From: Synergistaceae bacterium
GTDB lineage: Bacteria; Synergistota; Synergistia; Synergistales; Synergistaceae
DNA length: 33,284 bases
Assembly: GCA_031263445.1 (NCBI GenBank)
Contig: JAISFV010000034.1
Location: forward strand, 1 to 33,284
Direction: 5' to 3'
In this document: piece by piece, positions 27,241 to 33,284 of the stretch
Layout: the number at the start of each line of letters is the position of its first letter
Numbering within the stretch: the stretch's first letter is position 1
Notes under the pieces: generated by a model
Seen by the model: only the letters and a program-made list of their open reading frames with translations
The model's database searches: none
Told to the model about the DNA's origin: nothing
Position numbers and translations under genes: made by a program

Positions 27241-27269
27241 TTGACAAATTATGCGCGCCGCAATACTAT
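27241..27269 (+). promoter_or_regulatory. Promoter of feoA
   Basis: A perfect -35 TTGACA (27241-27246), a 17-base spacer and -10 TACTAT (27264-27269) lie about 34 bases before the feoA ATG. No clear Fur-like palindrome was recognised. Confidence 0.7.
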
Positions 27270-27302
27270 AAACAACGAAAAGAAAGCGTGCGGAGGTGAA
27301 AA

Positions 27303-27521
27303 ATGTTACCGTTGGTGGCTGTTCCCATAGGGAGTGAAGTAACTGTGGCGAAGGTAAGGGCGGAGGAAAGGGTAAAAAAACACCTCGAGGATCTGGGCAT
27401 ACTGGCGGGGCAAACGGTCACGCCGATGTCGGACAGTATGGGCAACACGGTGTTAAAGGTGAGGGAGAGCAGGCTGGTAATAAATCAGGGGCTCGCCCGT
27501 AAGATATTCGTGCAGGAGTAA
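27303..27521 (+). CDS. feoA: FeoA-like protein (SH3-like ferrous iron transport accessory)
   Basis: This 72-residue protein has the FeoA core fold: an N-terminal strand (LPLVAVPIGSEVTVAKVRAEERVKKHLEDLGILAGQTVTPM), then GNTVLKVRESRLVINQGLARKIFV. FeoA proteins are small cytoplasmic partners of the FeoB ferrous-iron transporter. GGAGGTGA (27292-27299) precedes the ATG, and a strong promoter lies upstream. No feoB follows; the next gene encodes a Cys-rich peptide often associated with feo loci. The protein could partner with a feoB elsewhere or regulate a different target. Confidence 0.88.
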   Translation: MLPLVAVPIGSEVTVAKVRAEERVKKHLEDLGILAGQTVTPMSDSMGNTVLKVRESRLVINQGLARKIFVQE

Positions 27522-27543
27522 TTTTTAGACAGTATAAGTAAAA

Positions 27544-27590
27544 GCCGGTTTATTAATCAGATGCCTGAAGAGTAAGGATTTAGACCTTTG
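27544..27590 (+). repeat. GATGCC-type dispersed repeat, copy B
   Basis: GCCGGTTTATTAATCAGATG followed by CCTGAAGAGTAAGGATTTAGACC matches copy C at 31305 over most of its length. It lies between feoA and the Cys-rich gene and overlaps the upstream extension of that gene's reading frame, which argues against a start before it. Confidence 0.6.
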
Positions 27591-27697
27591 CTGTGCCTGC
27601 CCGAAACGGCAAAATTCGTTTTGATGAATTAATCGCTGTTTGCATAAGTTTGCACTGCCTCACCATCGTGGAGGCGGTTTCCTTTGGGGGTGGATTC

Positions 27698-27844
27698 ATG
27701 GGCGTCGTTGATTTTTTGGTGGCCGCCTTTGCTGTAACTCTCGTAGCCGTCACAGTGTTCCACAAGGCACGGGGGGTAAAAAAGGGCGGCTGTGCGTGTG
27801 ACGGGTGCGGTTCCTGCCGTTCTGAAACCGAAAAAAACCGTTGA
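27698..27844 (+). CDS. FeoB-associated Cys-rich membrane protein
   Basis: This small protein of 48 residues has one TM helix (VVDFLVAAFAVTLVAVTVF, residues about 3-21), followed by a basic stretch (HKARGVKKGG) and a cysteine cluster CACDGCGSC. This is the pattern of the small FeoB-associated Cys-rich membrane proteins, which are thought to help with iron or metal handling. The start at 27698 is preferred because earlier in-frame starts lie in or near a dispersed repeat; GGGGGTGG lies just upstream. It follows feoA by 176 bases. Confidence 0.75.
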   Translation: MGVVDFLVAAFAVTLVAVTVFHKARGVKKGGCACDGCGSCRSETEKNR

Positions 27845-27868
27845 CCTCAGCCTAGCGCCATTTGGAAA

Positions 27869-27892
27869 AGGCTGATCTTGCGATACCAGCCT
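27869..27892. terminator. Weak stem-loop between convergent genes
   Basis: AGGCTG (27869-27874) pairs with CAGCCT (27887-27892) in the 57-base gap between the Cys-rich gene and the pseudouridine synthase gene. There is no T-run; the call rests on location. Confidence 0.3.
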
Positions 27893-27901
27893 CCCTGCGC
27901 C

Positions 27902-28885
27902 CTACGCGAGAAAATCCCTGAACGCTTCCGGCAGACGCGATACGACCGTGACGCCCCTGAGATCCGAAGGGAGGCTCGGATGGTCGGGAAGCCCTAGGGA
28001 ATAGGCGTGGAGGAATACCCTGTTTTTCACCCGCGTCTGAGTGAAACAGCGCCGCTTGGGGCCGTACTTCGAATCACCGGCTATGGGGTGGCCTATCGCA
28101 GACATGTGGACCCTCGCCTGATGCGGGCGGCCCGTGACCAACTCGAGTTCGACCAGTGAGAAAACTGCCCCGACGTCCAGCACCCTGTAGCGCGTGAGCG
28201 CTTCCTGTCCTTCTCCAGCCGTCACCATGTTGGACAGCTTGTCCTTGCGGAGCGTTATGTCTATCTCCCCTTCGGCGGGATCCGGGCGTCCGTAGACGAC
28301 GGCCCTGTAAATTTTCTTGACGAGGCCTTCTGACATAAAGCTCCAGAGCAGGCGGAGCGTCGGCGCGTCCAGGGCGATCATCATCACGCCTGACACGTTC
28401 CTGTCAAGACGGCCCACGAGCGCCGGCCTGAAATCGTCACGGCGCCAGTCGAGCTCGTCCCACGCCCTCGTGACGACAGAATCCCCCCCGCGCCTGTCAG
28501 GCTGGCTCAGGAGGCCGGGCGGCTTGTCTACGAACCAGAGGGCGTCCGTCTTTAGGACTGTCCGGAGTTTCGGAGCGGCCGTCGTTTTTTTTAGAGCGGA
28601 CGTCACGCTTACGGTGCTTTGCGCGGGCCTCTTGCGCTCGGCGGCCCAAGGGGTCGTCACGGCGCACCCGGCCGTGAGCCTCGCCGCCCCCTCGCTTCTG
28701 CCCCCGTCGACCCGCACCTCGCCGTGCCGTATCGCCTTCATGATGGCCGACAGCGGCACGCCGGGATAAAGCCCGCGCAGCACCCTGTCCAGCCGTCGGC
28801 CGGCCTGGTCTGCCGTAACGGTGAAGCAGTCCGGCCGACGCTCCGTGCGGGACGCTGCGCCCTCAGTTCCCTGCCGCTGCTTCAT
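27902..28885 (-). CDS. RluA-family (RluC/RluD-like) 23S rRNA pseudouridine synthase
   Basis: This protein of about 327 residues has an S4-like N-terminal part (DQAGRRLDRVLRGLYPGVPLSAIMKAIRHGEVRVDGGR), a linker, and the catalytic domain: LWFVDKPPGLLSQPD, VGRLDRNVSGVMMIA with the catalytic Asp, KKIYRAVVYG, LELVTGRPHQARVHMSAIGHPIAGDSKYG, and FLHAYSLGLPDHP. It isomerises uridine to pseudouridine in rRNA. The ATG at 28883-28885 overlaps the upstream exonuclease gene by 23 bases; the frame can extend to a TTG at 28930 but without a well-placed SD. RluC and RluD specificity cannot be separated here. Confidence 0.9.
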   Translation of the reverse strand: MKQRQGTEGAASRTERRPDCFTVTADQAGRRLDRVLRGLYPGVPLSAIMKAIRHGEVRVDGGRSEGAARLTAGCAVTTPWAAERKRPAQSTVSVTSALKKTTAAPKLRTVLKTDALWFVDKPPGLLSQPDRRGGDSVVTRAWDELDWRRDDFRPALVGRLDRNVSGVMMIALDAPTLRLLWSFMSEGLVKKIYRAVVYGRPDPAEGEIDITLRKDKLSNMVTAGEGQEALTRYRVLDVGAVFSLVELELVTGRPHQARVHMSAIGHPIAGDSKYGPKRRCFTQTRVKNRVFLHAYSLGLPDHPSLPSDLRGVTVVSRLPEAFRDFLA

Positions 28886-29924
28886 TCGGGCTGCTTGCCG
28901 GTGTCCTCCAGAACCGCCTCTGCGCGGCAAAGTGGAAGGCGGAGATATTCTGCCCGGGCTGCAGGTCCTTCACCGCGTCCTTCCAGCAGAACAGCCTGAA
29001 GTCGAGCTCGTCGGCGGCAGAGACTATGAGCGCTTCCAGCGTCGCCGGCAGGACGGGCGATCCGAACTCCTTCTGGCCGTGGTGGCTCAGCAGGATATGG
29101 CCTATCTCCAGCCTCAGATTCTGGGGCAGGTTCGCGTCACTGGCCAATCTGTCGAAGGCGGCGTAGCCGAGGGCGATATGCTCCAGCACGGCCCCGGGCA
29201 GCGTAATTTCCGGGATCGGGGACATGGAGTACGAATATATCTTCCCTATGTCGTGCAGTAAGGCCCCGGCCACGACGACGTCTATATCCAGAGACGGGTA
29301 GATATCCGCGTAAGTCTCCGCCATCGCCTTCGCGGAATCCGTCACGGCGAGGCTGTGTTCGAGGAGGCCGTGGGCGTAGGCATGGTGGTTTAAGACAGCG
29401 GCCGGGGCGTCTCGGAAGGCTGACCCGACCTCTCCCGCGAATACCGACTTTAAAAAATCCCGGATCTCCGGGCGGCACGAGCCGATCATCGACTCGAGTC
29501 TCTCGGCAAGCACGGGGAGAGGTATCTCAGAGTTAGCAATGTACTGCGTCGGGGGACACTTTTCCTGGTTCAGCAGCGTTATGGCGTTGAAGTTGTACTG
29601 CGTCTGCCCCCTGAAATCGGCCACTTTCCCCGTGACGCCCACGACCTTGCCCTTGAGGCCTTTTATGCCGGACTCCGCGAGCATGTCTGGCTTGGTCTCG
29701 AGCTCAGGCGTAGACCTGTCCCACCATCCAGCGTCGGACCAGATCTTGGCGTTCAGGTTCCCGTGCCTGTCCGATACTGTTATTTCCCAGTACGGGCGCC
29801 CGTTTTTATCCGTCTTCTTTACAAGGGCGTTCACTACGAAGATGCCCTTAAAAACCTCGGCAACCCCTAGCATCTTGATATCCGAGGTATTCGTCATCTT
29901 AGGAGAAGCGGGCGTGGTCGGCAT
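28863..29924 (-). CDS. yhaM: YhaM-like 3'-5' exoribonuclease (OB-fold plus HD domain)
   Basis: In this 353-residue protein the N-terminal 140 residues form an OB-fold (GIFVVNALVKKTDKNGRPYWEITVSDRHGNLNAKIW). The C-terminal part is an HD hydrolase domain: HGLLEHSLAV, then GALLHDIGKIYSY and LSHHGQKEFGSP. This is the order of Bacillus YhaM/CBF1, a divalent-metal 3'-5' exonuclease active on RNA. The ATG at 29922-29924 has AAAGGA about 13 bases upstream. It overlaps the pseudouridine synthase gene, suggesting a shared transcript for RNA processing. Substrate preference is inferred from the family. Confidence 0.88.
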   Translation of the reverse strand: MPTTPASPKMTNTSDIKMLGVAEVFKGIFVVNALVKKTDKNGRPYWEITVSDRHGNLNAKIWSDAGWWDRSTPELETKPDMLAESGIKGLKGKVVGVTGKVADFRGQTQYNFNAITLLNQEKCPPTQYIANSEIPLPVLAERLESMIGSCRPEIRDFLKSVFAGEVGSAFRDAPAAVLNHHAYAHGLLEHSLAVTDSAKAMAETYADIYPSLDIDVVVAGALLHDIGKIYSYSMSPIPEITLPGAVLEHIALGYAAFDRLASDANLPQNLRLEIGHILLSHHGQKEFGSPVLPATLEALIVSAADELDFRLFCWKDAVKDLQPGQNISAFHFAAQRRFWRTPASSPNEAAAGN

Positions 29925-29972
29925 GTTTTAATTCATTTCCTTTCAGACAGAGATGGCCTAGCCGGCTAGGGC

Positions 29973-29993
29973 GGGCGCCATGGGATCGCGCCC
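29973..29993 (-). terminator. Stem-loops after the aldolase-family gene
   Basis: GGGCGC (29973-29978) pairs with GCGCCC (29988-29993), and a second perfect 14-base palindrome CCTAGCCGGCTAGG lies at 29957-29970. Both follow the aldolase stop on the minus strand and lie before yhaM. They lack a T-run. Confidence 0.4.
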
Positions 29994-29996
29994 CTC

Positions 29997-31259
29997 TCAA
30001 TCGTCGAAATTCCCGGCGATTTCCTTCGACCTGTTCGGCGCCTGCTCTGGCCCGTACTTTACCCTCGGGCTCCTTATGACGCGTTCGGGCGAGGCGTTGT
30101 GGTCGGGTCTGCGCAGCGCTAGCTCCAGCACCTTCTCCGAAACCCCTTCGGTGCCGAATGCCTTGATGAACCTCCTGCCCCAGTCGGCTATCTCATCCAC
30201 GATGCGCCCGACGATGTGATCCGGTTCGGCCAGTATCCTCTCGTGGAACGGGAGGTTCAGCTTCTTGTAGTCGCCGCTCTTGCGGCTCCAGCCCTTTCCG
30301 TCCGCGTCCGCCGTTATCTCACGCCAAAGCCCGTCCGATATGCCGCGGCTGCTCTCTTTTATGTAAGACCCGCCTTCCGTTACGGCGTTGCCGGTATCAG
30401 GATCCATCTTTATGCCGAAGACGACGTTCTGGAAGAGGGTCGCGACGTTGCCCTTGTTTATGCCGTATCCGGAGAACCTGGAGACCTTGTCGAACGGCGT
30501 CCCCGATATCCCGTGCTGCGCGATAGAGACGCCGTAAGGCGCTATGGCGTCGGCTATCTCCTTCGTCCTCGCCAGGTCTATGCCCTCGCTAACGCCCGCT
30601 GCGGTGTCATACGTCCCGTGCAGGCTGCCGTTGGAGATGGCGAGGTAGTCTGGGAATACCCCCCACGAGTTGAGCCCGCCGATGAAATAAAGCGCCTCTT
30701 CGACGGTAGTGAGCTCGCCGGCGCCCTTTATCTCGCCGACCTCCACCTCGAGGCCGAGCGACGACGGGAGCCACGTACCCAGGTCGCGCGTCGCGGCGAG
30801 GTTCGCGTAGTCGTCGAGGTGAGACGCGTCTATAGCCACGGAAGTGAAGCCGTTCGCCAAAATGCGCGTCAGGTGCCCGACGCCCTTGCGGAGGTCGTCA
30901 GCCCCTTTTATCGCGTAGTGGTCGGCGTGGAGCGCGAAAACCACCCCGTGGCCTAGCTCCGCCGAGTATTTCATGGCATAATCCGGGATGTTGTCATAGG
31001 TAGCCCCGCAGTAAGTATTCTCTGACTTAGCCAGCTCGATCAGTACGGGCGAGTCCATCTCCTTCGCCGCCTTCAAAAGCCCCTTTATGACGAGCGCGTT
31101 TCTCGCGTTCCCGGCCAAGACTATCGCGCCGGCCTCTTTTGCCGCCGATGCTATGTCGCGCCCGCTCACGAGGCACAGCGGCTCATTCCCGTACAGCGCC
31201 TGCACGTTGAGCGGACGCCTGTCGAGCAGCGCCTTGTAGCTTTTGCTTCCGGTATCCAT
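29997..31259 (-). CDS. Class II aldolase family protein (fructose-bisphosphate aldolase-like)
   Basis: This 420-residue protein has class II aldolase metal-site segments in order: FALHADHYAIKG (first zinc His with the catalytic Asp), LEVEVGEIKG, SNGSLHGTYD and IAQHGISGTP. Class II aldolases use Zn2+ to cleave ketose bisphosphates. The protein is longer than the typical 280-360 residues; the extra length is in the C-terminal third (DADGKGWSRKSGDYKK onward to the basic tail). The substrate might be fructose-1,6-bisphosphate or another ketose; the sequence does not decide. The start is firm, with AAGGAGG 8 bases before the ATG. It lies downstream of the butyrate-kinase-like gene on the same strand. 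Confidence 0.82.
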   Translation of the reverse strand: MDTGSKSYKALLDRRPLNVQALYGNEPLCLVSGRDIASAAKEAGAIVLAGNARNALVIKGLLKAAKEMDSPVLIELAKSENTYCGATYDNIPDYAMKYSAELGHGVVFALHADHYAIKGADDLRKGVGHLTRILANGFTSVAIDASHLDDYANLAATRDLGTWLPSSLGLEVEVGEIKGAGELTTVEEALYFIGGLNSWGVFPDYLAISNGSLHGTYDTAAGVSEGIDLARTKEIADAIAPYGVSIAQHGISGTPFDKVSRFSGYGINKGNVATLFQNVVFGIKMDPDTGNAVTEGGSYIKESSRGISDGLWREITADADGKGWSRKSGDYKKLNLPFHERILAEPDHIVGRIVDEIADWGRRFIKAFGTEGVSEKVLELALRRPDHNASPERVIRSPRVKYGPEQAPNRSKEIAGNFDD

Positions 31260-31304
31260 ATTTACGATCCTCCTTAAATCCAGCGAAAAGTCCCCCGAGT
31301 TAAA

Positions 31305-31350
31305 GGCTGGTTTATTGTCAGATGCCTAGAGGGCGAAGATTCAAACCCTG
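31305..31350 (+). repeat. GATGCC-type dispersed repeat, copy C
   Basis: GGCTGGTTTATTGTCAGATG followed by CCTAGAGGGCGAAGATTCAAACCCTG gives the clearest copy. It lies between the aldolase and butyrate-kinase-like genes and shortly afterwards contains GATCAGCGC (around 31355), like the end of the palindromic repeat family. Confidence 0.65.
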
Positions 31351-31400
31351 CTGGGATCAGCGCGCTGAAACGATAAATATTGCAAACTGGCGTAAGGGGA

Positions 31401-32477
31401 TTACTCCAAGGTTATGGCCTCCCCGCCTCCCGAGAGGACGCTCACCGCAAAGTAAGCCATCGACCTCAAGTCGTCCTCGCCCGGATATACAGCTTTCTTC
31501 CCTGGGATCCAGCGGATGCGCTCCATGACGAGTTCGATGAAGAGCGCGTTCTCCGCGCATATCCCTGTCAGGATCACCGCGTCCACCTTGCCCTGGAGCA
31601 CTGTGGCCTGCGCCGATATCTCCTGGGCCGTCTGATACGCGAGGTTCCTGGCCACTATGCCGGCGAACGCGTCCCCGTCTTCGTACCGCTCTATCACGTC
31701 GTTGAGGTCATCGCTCCCGGTATAGCTCTCGAGCCCGCCGCGGACGTTGACGTTATTGGCGAGGTCGCCGATCGACCACATGCCGCTGTATGCCATGGAC
31801 ACCAGCCGGGTCGCCGGGATCGACCCGCTCTTAGACAGCGAGAACGGCCCTCGCTCGTTTGAGTCGGAGAGGTCGAGCACCCGCCCCCCGCTGCACGAGC
31901 AAATCAAAAAGTTCTCCCCGAGATCGGCCACGATCACGGAGGCCCCGGATACGCGCAGACCGGCCTCCCCGGCGAACCTGCGGAGCGCGGCCTGTATGTT
32001 GAGCGTCTCAGTCGCCCTGCCGAACGACAGTTCTGGCAGACCCGTCACCGTCGAAAACGGCTCTAGCTCGTCGCTCGAAATGGAGGACGTCACGGCGAGC
32101 GCGACGGCGTTTCTCGGGCGGGCCAGCGCCTCCGCCAGGACCGGCCCCAAGTCGAGCGGGCACTCGTGAGGCGCGCTCCTCTTCGCCCTTTCGAGAAAAC
32201 CTGGGTTCACTGCGTAAATCCCTCCCGGCAGCTTCAACGACGGGCATACCGGCGAGACGACCGCGTCTATCGGGCTGTCTCCAGCCTGCCCGAATGCCGC
32301 CAAGGATTCTTCTATGGCCCTCAGCCTGTGTCCCCACTGTCCCGTGATGGTTCTGAAGCCGGACAGCTCGTCCTTGTCATGGCGTATCTCGCGGCGCATC
32401 GAGTCTGTGTCGTCCGTGAAAAGCCCTATGCGCGTCGCAGCCTCGCCTGGAAATAGCACAAGCACCCTGAAGGACAT
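31401..32477 (-). CDS. Divergent butyrate kinase-family protein
   Basis: The 358-residue length and overall pattern match butyrate kinase of the ASKHA superfamily: an N-terminal phosphate-binding turn, LPGGIYAVNPG, SDELEPFSTVTG, GPFSLSKSGSIP, and KKAVYPGEDDLRSMAYFAVSVLSGG. Several active-site motifs are altered: the NPGSTSTK turn reads FPGEAATR (residues 9-16), the NLGGG nucleotide motif reads DLGEN, and the ARGG segment reads SPVC. It may therefore be a weak or inactive kinase, or one with another substrate. The ATG has GGGGGTGA 5 bases upstream. It is divergent from a class IV aminotransferase gene, sharing a 238-base control region. Confidence 0.8.
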   Translation of the reverse strand: MSFRVLVLFPGEAATRIGLFTDDTDSMRREIRHDKDELSGFRTITGQWGHRLRAIEESLAAFGQAGDSPIDAVVSPVCPSLKLPGGIYAVNPGFLERAKRSAPHECPLDLGPVLAEALARPRNAVALAVTSSISSDELEPFSTVTGLPELSFGRATETLNIQAALRRFAGEAGLRVSGASVIVADLGENFLICSCSGGRVLDLSDSNERGPFSLSKSGSIPATRLVSMAYSGMWSIGDLANNVNVRGGLESYTGSDDLNDVIERYEDGDAFAGIVARNLAYQTAQEISAQATVLQGKVDAVILTGICAENALFIELVMERIRWIPGKKAVYPGEDDLRSMAYFAVSVLSGGGEAITLE

Positions 32478-32531
32478 GCCGTCACCCCCGTCTTGACGAT
32501 CCCTTCATCGTTTTACCGATTCTATCACCTT

Positions 32532-32567
32532 TTTCGATTGTCGAAACTGCAAAAAATGTTGTATACT
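32532..32567 (+). promoter_or_regulatory. Promoter with overlapping palindrome before the aminotransferase
   Basis: On the plus strand, -35 TTGTCG (32538-32543), an 18-base spacer and -10 TATACT (32562-32567). The palindrome TTTCGA-TTG-TCGAAA (32532-32546) covers the -35 and lies between two divergent genes, so it is a candidate operator. The predicted leader is about 140 bases. Confidence 0.5.
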
Positions 32568-32585
32568 CTAAAAATCTTAAATTAA

Positions 32586-32676
32586 GGAAGCGCTGATCAA
32601 ACAGCCGAAGCGACGCGTTTGGACGTGCGGGTTCAGAGGAGGTTTGAATCTTCAGTCTTTAAGCCTCTGAGAAAAA
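32586..32676. repeat. Composite copy of both dispersed repeats
   Basis: The left end GGAAGCGCTGATCAAA (32586-32601) matches the palindromic repeat at 10877 and 12749. The right part (32638-32676), read on the minus strand, matches the GATGCC-type unit through TCAGAGGCTTAAAGACTGAA then GATTCAAACC. The two families may therefore be the ends of one element. It lies in the leader of the aminotransferase gene. Confidence 0.6.
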
Positions 32677-32715
32677 ATCAGATTTTCCTTAAAAGTGCAA
32701 AGGGGTTGCGGAGCG

Positions 32716-33284
32716 GTGTCTATTTGTTATATCGAAGGCTCATATCGTCCGACGGAAAAGTGCGCCCTGCCCGTGACTGATCTCGCAATAGCGCGTGGGG
32801 TCGGGGTTTTCGACAGCTTGAGGGGTTTCGGCGGGAAGCCTTTCGCTATGGAAGAGCACATGAGACGCCTTGAGGAAAGCGCGCTAGGCATCGGCATAGC
32901 CGTGGGCGACACAGTGGAACGGATCAAGCAGGTGATAACCGACGGCCTCAAAAGGAGCGACTGCCCCGGCGGCGGCACTTGCCTCGTCAAGTCGTTCATA
33001 ACCGGGGGTGACACGAACGACCTCGGCATGTTCCCCAACCCGAGGTATTTCGTTATTTTCAACAAGGCGGAACTGCCGGCTGACGAGAAATACCGCAAAG
33101 GGATCGCCCTCCTGCCGACCTCGGAGTCAAGGCACAACCCCACTGTAAAGAGCATCAACTATCTGACTGGGATAATGCAGTGCGCCGGGCAGGCGGATAT
33201 ATGGGAGTGTCTTTACTGCCCCGGCGGCGAGATATTAGAGACGCTGGCCTCGTCTTTTTTCGCTTACATTGACGGGACGATCTT
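32716..33284 (+). CDS. Class IV PLP aminotransferase (partial, runs off the window)
   Basis: The first 189 residues read to the window edge without a stop. Fold-type IV features are the IARGVGVFDSLRGFGGKPF segment, EEHMRRLEESALGIGI, and HNPTVKSINYL with the likely PLP-binding Lys145, followed by GEILETLASSFFAYIDG, which matches the region after the cofactor lysine in branched-chain aminotransferase, D-alanine aminotransferase and aminodeoxychorismate lyase. These three cannot be told apart from this part. The start is GTG 32716-32718, with AAAGGGG about 10 bases upstream; the next in-frame start is beyond the conserved N-terminal strand. It is transcribed away from the butyrate-kinase-like gene. 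Confidence 0.85.
   Translation, partial: MSICYIEGSYRPTEKCALPVTDLAIARGVGVFDSLRGFGGKPFAMEEHMRRLEESALGIGIAVGDTVERIKQVITDGLKRSDCPGGGTCLVKSFITGGDTNDLGMFPNPRYFVIFNKAELPADEKYRKGIALLPTSESRHNPTVKSINYLTGIMQCAGQADIWECLYCPGGEILETLASSFFAYIDGTI

Noticed and set aside
27593-27697. 35-residue upstream extension of the Cys-rich protein
   Set aside because: It begins at a GTG by the end of a dispersed repeat, has no SD, and the small-protein family starts just before the TM helix.
25575-31350. CRISPR array formed by the TCAGATGCC repeats
   Set aside because: The copies are kilobases apart, imperfect and without regular spacers, and no cas genes are seen.
32575-32715. T-box or riboswitch in the aminotransferase leader
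   Set aside because: No T-box core or known riboswitch element was recognised; the leader is mostly accounted for by the composite repeat.
32727-33158. Minus-strand frame of 143 codons at the right edge
   Set aside because: It is antisense to the partial class IV aminotransferase, whose motifs are clear on the plus strand.

Overview
This window is a GC-rich bacterial chromosome segment that is almost entirely coding. It carries core genes for translation, replication, secretion and metabolism, plus a few accessory or decaying loci. Long-form HPF, a short RpoD, a YhaM-type exoribonuclease, an RqcP-type S4 protein, rubrerythrin, a FeoA-like protein and a butyrate-kinase-family protein together suggest an anaerobe related to Firmicutes. 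A member of the Synergistota is my best guess. That is an inference from gene content, not a database match. No rRNA, tRNA, CRISPR array or intact insertion sequence was seen.

Layout. Positions 1-5071 (plus strand) hold hpf with its own promoter and terminator, a PcrA/UvrD helicase, a CoaE-CutA fusion, a short site-2 protease and surE. Positions 5200-7816 form an accessory-looking island on the minus strand: a lower-GC membrane protein (degenerate J-domain, TM helices, Ig-like domain, RTX-like repeats) and the collapsed remnant of a sodium:neurotransmitter-symporter (NSS) gene. Positions 7817-10690 are yajC-secD-secF. Positions 10970-12644 are eno-ridA. Positions 12815-21249 look like one tightly packed minus-strand operon, carA-carB::dapF-dnaG-rpoD-rqcP, joining carbamoyl-phosphate synthesis to the primase/sigma module. 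Positions 21346-25546 hold a divergent cyclic-di-GMP pair: a GGDEF protein with two periplasmic binding domains, and an HD-GYP protein. Positions 25665-27844 hold rubrerythrin, an M48 peptidase, feoA and a Cys-rich small membrane protein. Positions 27902-32477 (minus strand) hold an RluC/D pseudouridine synthase, a YhaM-like exonuclease, a class II aldolase relative and a divergent butyrate-kinase relative. A class IV aminotransferase runs off the right end.

Three points stand out. First, CarB is fused in one uninterrupted frame to a complete DapF-like domain whose two catalytic cysteines both align with serine. Second, the 669-residue J-like/Ig/RTX membrane protein has an architecture I do not recognise. 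Third, imperfect palindromic repeats lie between genes; one overlaps the rqcP stop codon and another lies in the leader of the aminotransferase gene.
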